Assembly: GCF_038235435.1 (NCBI RefSeq)
Contig: NZ_CP151275.1
Coordinates: forward strand, 1,178,001 to 1,242,000
Direction of reading: 5' to 3'
DNA from: Niveibacterium sp. SC-1
GTDB lineage: Bacteria; Pseudomonadota; Gammaproteobacteria; Burkholderiales; Rhodocyclaceae
Length of the DNA stretch: 64,000 bases
Position 1 is the stretch's first letter. The number at the start of each line of letters is the position of its first letter. The notes under the pieces were generated by a model that was not told the origin of the DNA, did no database searches, and saw nothing but the letters and a program-made list of their open reading frames with translations. A program made the translations under genes and the position numbers. Shown one piece after another: positions 29,589 through 36,757 of this stretch.

Positions 29589-30017
29589 ATGAAAGTTGCC
29601 AGCCCGCGTTTCGGAGACCTCGATATCAGCGATGACAAGGTCATCCAGTTCCCCGGTGGCCTGCCCGGCTTCGAGGACTGCCAGCAGTTCGCGCTGGTGC
29701 ATCCGGATGGCCAGGAGCCGCGCCTGTTCTACCTGCAGTCGCTAGACCAGCCGGAAGTCTCGTTCTCGATCGCCAGCCCCGACCAGTTCGGCCTGCACTA
29801 CGAGTTCAGCCTCACCGATGCGGAGATGGAGAAACTCTCCCTCGACCGCCCCGACGACGCGGCGGTGATGGTCATCCTGCGGCGCGAGAATCCGGAAAGC
29901 GACAACGGTGCCGTGCGCGCGGTCCTGACCGCCCCGCTGATCATCAATCTCGCCAAGCGCATCGGCCTGCAGAAGCCGATGTCGCACATGGGCTGCGATA
30001 TCACGCTGCGCGCCTGA
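29589..30017 (+). CDS. fliW: Flagellar assembly factor FliW
   Basis: Protein of 142 residues matching FliW: KVASPRFGDLDISDDKVIQFPGGLPGFED at the N-terminus, FYLQSLDQPEVSFSIASP in the middle and the C-terminal APLIINLAKRIGLQ. In Bacillus and Campylobacter FliW binds flagellin and CsrA, coupling filament assembly to translation control. The frame runs further upstream, but this ATG begins the family sequence. No other flagellar gene or csrA is in the window. Confidence 0.92.
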   Translation: MKVASPRFGDLDISDDKVIQFPGGLPGFEDCQQFALVHPDGQEPRLFYLQSLDQPEVSFSIASPDQFGLHYEFSLTDAEMEKLSLDRPDDAAVMVILRRENPESDNGAVRAVLTAPLIINLAKRIGLQKPMSHMGCDITLRA

Positions 30018-30107
30018 TCCCGCACCTGACTCCACAGCGGGCCGCGCGCGTGGCGTGTGCGCGGCCTACAATCGGGGCTCTTCCCAATGGTTTCCAAGGA
30101 GCTCCCG

Positions 30108-30488
30108 ATGTCGAAGAAGATCATTTCCACCGCCCAGGCACCCGCCGCGATTGGCACTTATTCGCAGGCAGTGCGCGCGGGGGATACGGTCTATCTCTCC
30201 GGCCAGATCGGGCTCGATCCGCAGAGCATGCAGCTGGCCGAAGGCTTTGAAGCCCAGACCATCCGCGTCTTCGAGAACCTCAAGGCGGTGGCGGAAGCCG
30301 CGGGCGGCAGCCTGGCCGACACGGTCAAGCTCAATGTTTTCCTCACCGATCTCGCCAACTTCGCGAAGGTGAACGAGATCATGGCACGTTACTTCACTGA
30401 GCCCTATCCGGCGCGTGCAGCCGTTGGCGTGGCATCCCTGCCGCGCGGTGCGCAGGTCGAGGCGGACGCGGTGTTGGTGCTGGGCTGA
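30108..30488 (+). CDS. ridA: RidA family 2-iminobutanoate/2-iminopropanoate deaminase
   Basis: Hydrolyses reactive enamine/imine products of PLP enzymes to 2-oxoacids. Its 126 residues contain the canonical [20 protein letters not shown], the arginine-bearing [23 protein letters not shown] block and the N-x-F motif region (KLNVFLTDL). AAGGAG precedes the ATG. A metallopeptidase gene begins 21 bases downstream. Confidence 0.96.
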   Translation: MSKKIISTAQAPAAIGTYSQAVRAGDTVYLSGQIGLDPQSMQLAEGFEAQTIRVFENLKAVAEAAGGSLADTVKLNVFLTDLANFAKVNEIMARYFTEPYPARAAVGVASLPRGAQVEADAVLVLG

Positions 30489-30509
30489 TCCGGACGGACG
30501 GGAGGCGCG

Positions 30510-31394
30510 ATGCGTTTCGAAGACCAGGGCGAGAGCGACAACGTTGAAGACCGCCGCGGCAGCAGCGGTGGCGGTTTCGGCGGCGGCCTGCCGATCGGCG
30601 GCCGTTCCATCGGCGTCGGCACGGTGGTCCTGGCGCTGGTCGCCTGGTACTTCGGCGTCGATCCGAACCTGGTGCTCAACATGGGCTCGCAGACCGCGCC
30701 GCCTCCCGCGCACCAGCAGGCGCCACAGAGCGAGAGCGCCGGCGAGGCGCAAGCCAAGCATCTGGTCGGCCAGGTGCTCAAGGACACCGAAACCACCTGG
30801 AGCGAAATCTTCCAGGCGGGCAATGCCCAGTACGTGAAACCCAAGTTGATCCTGTTCCGCGATGCGACGCCCACCGCCTGCGGCACGGGCGAGTCCGCCA
30901 TGGGGCCTTTCTATTGCCCGGGCGATCAGCGCGTCTATCTGGATCTGGGCTTCTTTGACGAACTGACGCGGCGCTTCCGCGCGCCGGGGCAGTTCGCCGA
31001 GGCCTACGTGGTGGCGCATGAGGTCGGCCACCATGTACAGAACCTGCTCGGCATCTCGGAGAAGGTGCAGGCGGCGCGCCAACAGGCCGGCAGCAAGGCT
31101 GCCGCGAACGCACTCTCGGTCAAGCTCGAGCTGCAGGCCGACTGTTTCGCCGGCCTGTGGGCCGCGCATGCGGTGCAACAGGGACGTCTGACCCTGGACG
31201 CAGGGGATGTGGAGTCGGCGATCACCGCGGCCACGGCGATCGGCGATGACACCCTGCAGCGCCAGGCGCAGGGGCGCGTGGTACCCGACAGCTTCACCCA
31301 CGGGAGCTCGGAGCAGCGCGTGCGCTGGTTCCGCCGCGGGATGGACTCGGGCGACCTGCGTCAGTGCGACACCTTCAAGGCCGCCTCGCTCTGA
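30510..31394 (+). CDS. ypfJ: YpfJ-like neutral zinc metallopeptidase
   Basis: Protein of 294 residues: Gly-rich N-terminus, one membrane segment (about 34-50) and a zinc metallopeptidase domain. The zinc motif HEVGHH follows AEAYVVA, and the third-ligand region is ELQADCFAGLWA. FYCPGDQRVYLDLGFF is a family block. The catalytic domain is predicted to face the periplasm. Physiological substrates of this family are unknown. Confidence 0.92.
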   Translation: MRFEDQGESDNVEDRRGSSGGGFGGGLPIGGRSIGVGTVVLALVAWYFGVDPNLVLNMGSQTAPPPAHQQAPQSESAGEAQAKHLVGQVLKDTETTWSEIFQAGNAQYVKPKLILFRDATPTACGTGESAMGPFYCPGDQRVYLDLGFFDELTRRFRAPGQFAEAYVVAHEVGHHVQNLLGISEKVQAARQQAGSKAAANALSVKLELQADCFAGLWAAHAVQQGRLTLDAGDVESAITAATAIGDDTLQRQAQGRVVPDSFTHGSSEQRVRWFRRGMDSGDLRQCDTFKAASL

Positions 31395-31458
31395 TCGAGG
31401 CGCGTTGCCACGGCGCTGCGTGAGCGCCTCGCGCCCTGGCGGCGAGGCGGGCCGGCTA

Positions 31459-32580
31459 CTAAAGACCGAAGCCGATCTTCTGCCACAAGTCGCTGGAATC
31501 CTTGATCCAGCGTGAACCGGCCATTTCGGCATCCCAGTTGGTACGGATGCCGCTCGACGAGTCCTGGATCCGGCTATTGCCCCACTGGCCCTGGCCACAG
31601 GCGGCCGACCACATGGGCTGGGCGTTCCAGTCCTGGTTGATGTAGCTCCAGGCGCGCACGTCGTTGGCCGCAATCCAGTCGAGCACCGGCTGATACCAGC
31701 GGCCCCAGGTCGCGTCCGCGCTGTTCGGGTAGGCCGCGCGCGGTGTGCTCTCGGCGATCATCAACGGCTTGCCGTGGGCGCGGGCGAAGGCAGCCATGCG
31801 GTTGCGCGCGTCGGCGTCCCAGTTCTCGGCCGCGCCCGTCGTCTCACCGAACCAGCTCACGCCGACCCAATCGACGTAGGCATCGCCCGGATACCAGGCG
31901 TCGAAGGAACGGTTGCCATAGGTGCCGCTGTTCGCCGCGCCGTGCCAGACGAAGGCGATGTTGGGCACCGCGCTCATCTCCGTGTCGCCCACCTTGTTGC
32001 CGCGCAGGATGCTCACCATGCGGCGGAAGGCGCGCTGGTAGGCGCTTGGCTCGTAGGCGTTCCAGGTGCCTTCGAACTCGTAGCCGATCCGCAGCATCAC
32101 GGGTGCGCCGGTAGCGCGCAGCATCTCGCCTAGCTGGACGATCTTGGCGTCGAGCGCGCCGTTGCCCGCCTGTTCGAGCTGGCCGCCGCCCAGCCACAAG
32201 CCGATCTGGATCACGCCGCGCGGTAACTTGGCGCGGCTCGCAGGCATGTCGTGCGTGCCCGCGTCGTTGCAGCCGCCTCCGTGAGTGCCCCAGGCCAGGC
32301 CTGCCTGGCCGGCGAGATCCGTGTAGAGCATGAAGCCCGCCGGCGCACCGACGCTGTCGGTGTAGGCGCTGATCTCATCGACCGCCTGACCTACCAGCAG
32401 CATCGTCTGGCCGGAGGGCGGTGCGAAGCGCGCCGCCGCCGGCACCGCGGGCGCCGCGCCGATCACCTCGCTTTCGCTGGGCGCCTTGCTGCCACCGCCG
32501 CCGGAGTCTCCACCACCGCCGCCGCAGGCGGTCAGGGTCAGAAGCAGGCAGGCAAGGACGAGTGGGCGATGCGTAGTCAT
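31459..32580 (-). CDS. Secreted GH26-like glycoside hydrolase lipoprotein
   Basis: Lipoprotein of 373 residues (lipobox LTAC, C19) with a Gly/Ser-rich tether. The catalytic-like region follows the GH26 plan: RIGYEFEGTWNAYEPSAY (candidate acid/base E168), the substrate-region block YPGDAYVDWVGVSWFG and KPLMIAESTP (candidate nucleophile E277). GH26 enzymes usually have HE at the acid/base; here it is YE, so family membership is inferred. It is a paralogue of the divergent gene at 32794, and a LacI-type palindrome lies between them. Possible substrates are mannan or a related glucan; none can be proven from sequence. Confidence 0.72.
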   Translation of the reverse strand: MTTHRPLVLACLLLTLTACGGGGGDSGGGGSKAPSESEVIGAAPAVPAAARFAPPSGQTMLLVGQAVDEISAYTDSVGAPAGFMLYTDLAGQAGLAWGTHGGGCNDAGTHDMPASRAKLPRGVIQIGLWLGGGQLEQAGNGALDAKIVQLGEMLRATGAPVMLRIGYEFEGTWNAYEPSAYQRAFRRMVSILRGNKVGDTEMSAVPNIAFVWHGAANSGTYGNRSFDAWYPGDAYVDWVGVSWFGETTGAAENWDADARNRMAAFARAHGKPLMIAESTPRAAYPNSADATWGRWYQPVLDWIAANDVRAWSYINQDWNAQPMWSAACGQGQWGNSRIQDSSSGIRTNWDAEMAGSRWIKDSSDLWQKIGFGL

Positions 32581-32671
32581 GGCGGATCCGGGCGGCTAGT
32601 TGAGGGAGCTCTTTGAGGTCCACGCAAAAAACGCGAGGTACTCGGGAAATTCCGCCGCATTCTCGGTGTGC

Positions 32672-32687
32672 TTGAAAGCGCTGTCAA
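32672..32687. promoter_or_regulatory. LacI-family operator between two GH26-like genes
   Basis: TTGAAAGCGCTGTCAA is a near-perfect 16-bp palindrome with the central CG typical of LacI/GalR-family operators. It sits in the 213-bp divergent gap. Its reverse complement shares the core TGACAGCGCTT with a site upstream of the GH12 gene at 62229. Confidence 0.7.
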
Positions 32688-32793
32688 ATTTGTCGATGAT
32701 GTCAGGAGCGAGATATGACAAGACCGGCGCCGCCACCAGCTGCGCTCGCGCAGCCCGCCTTTTCCGGGGCCCAAGACAAGAAGGAGACAAGAC

Positions 32794-33855
32794 ATGGAAC
32801 GAGCGAGCGCGCTGGGCGCGTTGCTCTGCGGCGCCCTTTGCCTGGGCGGCGCGACGGCAGACGCGGCGGGGCGATTCGAGCCGCCGGACGGCAAGACGCT
32901 GCTCATCGTCGGGCAGGAAGCGGGCGAGATCGGCCGCTACTGGAAGCAGGTGGGGCCGGCCGCCGGCTACATGCTCTACGCCAATCTCGACACGCTCTCG
33001 GCGCTACGCGAGCCCTGGAAGGGCCATCTCTGCGCGGACAGCGGCCTGCATTCGCTGCAGGACTGGGACAAGAACTATCCCGGCACGGTCGCCCAGATTG
33101 GCCTCTACATGGTCGGGATCCTCGACGACATCAACCGCGGCGAACTCGACGACTACATCGAAGAGATGGGCGAGCTCCTGCGCAAGACAAAAAAGCCCGT
33201 GCTGCTGCGGGTTGGCTACGAGCTCGACGCCGGCTGGAATCGCTACACGCCCGAGCAGTACGTCAAGGCCTACACCCGCATCGCGCGCATCCTGCGCGGC
33301 CAGTCCGCCGACGGGAAACGTGCGCCAATCAAGCCGGTGAACAACGTGGCCCTGGTCTGGCACTCGGCGGCCTATCTGACCTACGGCGAACGTCCCTTCA
33401 CCGACTGGTGGCCGGGCGATGAGTATGTCGACTGGATAGGCATCAGCCTCTTTGCCTGGAAGAACGAGAGCGACAACAAGGCCAACCTGGAACAGGCCGA
33501 GAAGATCGCCACCTTCGCCAAGGCGCACGGCAAGCCCTTGATGATCGCGGAGTCCGCGCCCAAGCAGTACTACCCGGTGACTTCCGACAGGGCCTGGGAC
33601 GGCTGGTATGCGCCCATGTTCGCCTGGATCGCCGCGCACAACGTGAAGGCGTTCAGCTACATCAACCAGGACTGGAACGCGCAGCCCATGTGGAGCAACG
33701 TCGCCTGCGGCGGCGGGGGCGACTGGGGCGACACGCGGGTGCAGGTGCCCGGGTCCAGGGTGCTGGATCGCTGGCAGCTCACCGTGAGCAGCGAGCGCTT
33801 CATCAACCAGGGCGATGCCCTCTACAAGGCGATCGGTTTCGCGCCGGATCGCTGA
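32794..33855 (+). CDS. Secreted GH26-like glycoside hydrolase paralogue
   Basis: Protein of 353 residues with a cleavable signal peptide (likely after ADA, residue 24) in place of the partner's lipobox. The motifs match the divergent paralogue: LLRVGYELDAGWNRYTPEQY (candidate acid/base E143), WPGDEYVDWIGISLF and KPLMIAESAP (candidate nucleophile E253), then the shared FSYINQDWNAQPMW. AAGGAG precedes the ATG. A lipoprotein gene follows 51 bases later. Together they suggest a small extracellular polysaccharide-degrading unit; the substrate is unproven. Confidence 0.72.
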   Translation: MERASALGALLCGALCLGGATADAAGRFEPPDGKTLLIVGQEAGEIGRYWKQVGPAAGYMLYANLDTLSALREPWKGHLCADSGLHSLQDWDKNYPGTVAQIGLYMVGILDDINRGELDDYIEEMGELLRKTKKPVLLRVGYELDAGWNRYTPEQYVKAYTRIARILRGQSADGKRAPIKPVNNVALVWHSAAYLTYGERPFTDWWPGDEYVDWIGISLFAWKNESDNKANLEQAEKIATFAKAHGKPLMIAESAPKQYYPVTSDRAWDGWYAPMFAWIAAHNVKAFSYINQDWNAQPMWSNVACGGGGDWGDTRVQVPGSRVLDRWQLTVSSERFINQGDALYKAIGFAPDR

Positions 33856-33906
33856 ACGACACGTCGGGCATCGACCCGACGGCTCATCCACACCAAGGAG
33901 AATTCC

Positions 33907-34590
33907 ATGTCCTCAATCATCCGGCGCGGCCTCGCCACGGCCTTCGCTTCCGGACTGCTGTGCCTGCTCGCAGCCTGTGCCTCGGCGCCGCGCACGGTCG
34001 AAAAACTGCAGGTCGGAGCCGCAGGCGAAGCCCTGCCCGAGGGCGCCTTCGTCTTCGCCAACTTCAGCCCGGAGCGGCCGGAGAAGACCGCTACCGGCGG
34101 CAAGATCAACCCGATCGTCTACTCGGCTACCAGCCAGGGCGTGGGCATGCTGCAGGAGGGCTACAAGGTCGAAGGCAAGACGGTGCGCGTGACCTATGCG
34201 ATCGACGAGGACAGCGGCGACTGGGCTGGCGTGGGTGTGCACATCCTGCAGCCGCGCGAGAAGACGGTGCCCTTGCCCAGGATGAAGAAGCTGCGGATCG
34301 AACTCGCCGCGGAGAAGCCGGTGAAGCTCAAGCTGCGCCTTGTCGGCGCGGACGTGGCCGCGCGCAACGCGGGGAGCTACCCCGAGACCGAACTCGCGGT
34401 CACGCCCGAGCTCAAGGCCTACACGCTGCCGCTCTCCTTCTTCGAGCCGCCCGAGTACGCCGGCAACGCGGGCAAGACGGTCGAGCAGGCCCTGGAGAAC
34501 GTCTACGCGATGGAAGTGCAGTACCAGACGCCGCTGGCCCCGCGGGCCGAAGGTTGGTTCCGGGTGGGTACGGTCGCCTTCCTGCCCTGA
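33907..34590 (+). CDS. Lipoprotein with probable carbohydrate-binding jelly-roll domain
   Basis: Lipoprotein of 227 residues (lipobox LAAC, Cys about residue 24). The mature region is beta-rich and resembles galactose-binding-like/CIA30 or CBM-type jelly rolls: KKLRIELAAEKPVKLKLRLVG, then the strand-turn ELAVTPELKAYTLPLSFFEPP. It has no catalytic motif. It is likely cotranscribed with the GH26-like hydrolase upstream and may hold glycan at the cell surface. The fold call is inference from pattern. Confidence 0.65.
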   Translation: MSSIIRRGLATAFASGLLCLLAACASAPRTVEKLQVGAAGEALPEGAFVFANFSPERPEKTATGGKINPIVYSATSQGVGMLQEGYKVEGKTVRVTYAIDEDSGDWAGVGVHILQPREKTVPLPRMKKLRIELAAEKPVKLKLRLVGADVAARNAGSYPETELAVTPELKAYTLPLSFFEPPEYAGNAGKTVEQALENVYAMEVQYQTPLAPRAEGWFRVGTVAFLP

Positions 34591-34693
34591 TACGGCTTCG
34601 CCCTCAAACGCATAGCTGCGTTGGGTCGCCTCGCCGTGCTACAGCACTGTCTTCGGCGCCCCGCCTTGCTCTCCGCTTGAATGCGTTGCCGTA
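34591..34693. repeat. 103-bp palindromic intergenic element, second type
   Basis: The element starts immediately after a stop codon with TACGGC and ends GCCGTA. It carries AACGCA near one end and TGCGTT near the other, and its centre is the palindrome GTGCT-AC-AGCAC. Like the 105-bp repeat it has a two-base central spacer, but the sequence is different. Only one copy is seen here. Similar CGCCTCGCCGTxCTACAxxACTGTCTTCGGC blocks are frequent between genes in betaproteobacteria, from memory. Confidence 0.65.
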
Positions 34694-34709
34694 CGAGCGG
34701 CACCGCGCA

Positions 34710-35486
34710 TCACATCTGGCGAAAGAGGTGGGTGTAGCTGCGCGAGACGGTCAGGGTTTCCGGCCGTCCGCGCAGACGCAGATCCAGGTGTCCGCGACCG
34801 TCGGGCGTCACACTCTCCACATGGCGCAAGTTCACCACCGTGCCGCGATGCACCTGGGCGAAATGCGCCGGATCCAGCTGGGGGACGAGATCCTTCAGGG
34901 GAACGCGGATCAGCGATTCGCCCTCGGCGGTGAAGACGGCGACGTACTTGTCGGTGGCGCCGAAGTAGATCACCTCGTCGATCGGGATCAGACGCACCGT
35001 GTCGCCCACCGCCGCGCGGATCCAGCGCAGTGGCGCCGTCCTGGGCGCCTGTTGCTGGGCCAGGGCCGCCAGCAATCCCGCGATGTCGGGCTGCGGTGCG
35101 GGTGCGGCGACGCGTTGCTTGAGGCGCGCGACGCAGCGCGCGATGCGTTCGGCCGTGGCCGGTTTCAGCACGTAGTCGACCGCGGCGCGCTCGAAGGCCT
35201 CCAGCGCGTACTGGTCGTAAGCGGTGACGAAGACGAGTTGCGGTGCGCGCGGCAGTGATTCGAGCCTGGCCGCGACTTCGAGCCCGGTGAGGCCCGGCAT
35301 GCGGATGTCGAGGAAGGCGAAGTCCGGTTGCTGCGCCTCCAGTGCCGCCAGGGCGGAGGGGCCGTCCGGTGCGATCGGCAGGAGCTCCAGCTCCGGCCAT
35401 GCGGCCTGCAACAGATCGACCAGCTCGGCCGCCAGTAGCGGTTCGTCGTCGGCCACCAGGGCGCGGGGGCTCGCGGGGACGCTCAT
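34710..35486 (-). CDS. LytTR-family response regulator
   Basis: Regulator of 258 residues. The receiver domain (about 8-125) has acidic VADDEP, phosphoacceptor Asp in FLDIRMPGLTG and the KP switch. The C-terminal LytTR DNA-binding domain (about 155-255) shows VIYFGATDKYVAVF, the FAQVHRGTVVNLRHVESV core and SRSYTHLFR. The start overlaps the upstream kinase gene by 4 bases, so the pair forms an AlgR/FimS-like or LytR/LytS-like system. The targets are unknown; the adjacent glycoside hydrolases are one possibility. Confidence 0.94.
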   Translation of the reverse strand: MSVPASPRALVADDEPLLAAELVDLLQAAWPELELLPIAPDGPSALAALEAQQPDFAFLDIRMPGLTGLEVAARLESLPRAPQLVFVTAYDQYALEAFERAAVDYVLKPATAERIARCVARLKQRVAAPAPQPDIAGLLAALAQQQAPRTAPLRWIRAAVGDTVRLIPIDEVIYFGATDKYVAVFTAEGESLIRVPLKDLVPQLDPAHFAQVHRGTVVNLRHVESVTPDGRGHLDLRLRGRPETLTVSRSYTHLFRQM

Positions 35487-36601
35487 TGGGGCAACTCCAG
35501 GCAGATGCTCACACCGCCCTCGGGCGGCTCCTCGATGACCACGCGGCCAGCGCCTGCGTACAGGGCCTGGATCCGCTCGCGCACATTGGCAAGCCCGACG
35601 CCGGTACCGCCGGTATCTGCAGCGCCGAAACCGACGCCGTCGTCCTGCACGCGGATGCGCAGGCCTTGCGCGAAGGCTTCCGCTGCGAGGCGGATCGTGC
35701 CACTGCCGGTCTTCGGTTCGATGCCGTGGCGGATTGCATTTTCCACCAGCGGTTGCAGCAGCATCGGCGGGATCTCGCGCGCCTCGAGTTCGGGCGGCAG
35801 CTGCAAATTGAAGCGCAGGCGTTCACCCATGCGGATCGCCTGGATGTCGAGATAGGCCGAGGCCAGCGCGAACTCGCGGCCCAGGGTGGAGCTGCCGGCG
35901 CGCGCGCTGGCGAGCGTGGTGCGCAGGTAGGTGATGAGCCGGTCGAGCATCTGTTGGGCCAGCACTGGATCGCGGCCGATCAGGCTGCGCAGGTTGGCCA
36001 GCGTGTTGAAGAGAAAGTGCGGCTCGATCTGCGCCTGCAGGGTCGCCAGCTGCGCCGCGGTCAGCGCGCGGGCCGATTCGCGTTCGCGCGCCTTGCGCTC
36101 GGCCTCGCTCTGCGCGAGTTCGGCCTTCACGCGGGCGAGCCGTTCGCGACTCCAGAAATAGTAGAAGTTGATCAGCGTGGCGAAGAGGCACAGCGTCAGC
36201 CACAAAGGCCATCGGCCCCGCAGTTCGTTGGAGAAGGGGTTGTTGTGGATGCCCAGCAGGAAGGCCGCGATATGCCAGCCTACGAACTCACCAAAGGCGA
36301 TCGATACCCCAACGCCGAGCACGCGCAGCGTCCGCCGCAGCGTCAGATGCCAGCTCGTGATGACGCCCACCCAGATGAGCAGGCCGATGCATTCGGAGAA
36401 GACGAGATTGACGAAATAGCCTTCACGATTCGTCGGTCCCAGCGCAGTCAGGGCGAGCGCGAAGAGCGCATTGAAGGCGGCAACGGTAGCGAGGTCCAGC
36501 CAGAAGCGGCGACGACGCGGGTCGAAATGCTCGCGCAGTGCATCCATGCGCTCGGCAAAGGCGGGCGGCGGATCCCGGCGTGAAAGTATCGAAAAGGGCA
36601 T
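35483..36601 (-). CDS. LytS-type sensor histidine kinase
   Basis: Kinase of 372 residues with four predicted membrane segments (about 35-160), a coiled coil and the His_kinase/LytS region. The phosphoacceptor motif is QIEPHFLFNTLANLRSLI, and the ATPase motifs are PLVENAIRHG, DDGVGF and GTGVGLANVRERI. No extracellular sensory domain is apparent. Paired by 4-base overlap with the LytTR regulator. Divergent from recG with a 156-base gap. Confidence 0.93.
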   Translation of the reverse strand: MPFSILSRRDPPPAFAERMDALREHFDPRRRRFWLDLATVAAFNALFALALTALGPTNREGYFVNLVFSECIGLLIWVGVITSWHLTLRRTLRVLGVGVSIAFGEFVGWHIAAFLLGIHNNPFSNELRGRWPLWLTLCLFATLINFYYFWSRERLARVKAELAQSEAERKARERESARALTAAQLATLQAQIEPHFLFNTLANLRSLIGRDPVLAQQMLDRLITYLRTTLASARAGSSTLGREFALASAYLDIQAIRMGERLRFNLQLPPELEAREIPPMLLQPLVENAIRHGIEPKTGSGTIRLAAEAFAQGLRIRVQDDGVGFGAADTGGTGVGLANVRERIQALYAGAGRVVIEEPPEGGVSICLELPQ

Positions 36602-36757
36602 GAGGAATGCGAAGCCTGGAGCTGCGGTTGCGACGGCCGCAGCTTGCCGTTTCGCGCGCTACGAAGCCAGTCAGCTGCGACGAAACGACAGAATCGGGGG
36701 GCCAAGCGACTGCCCGTGCGGGTTCGCGGGCGGCTCGCCAGGCTCTAAAATCGCCCG

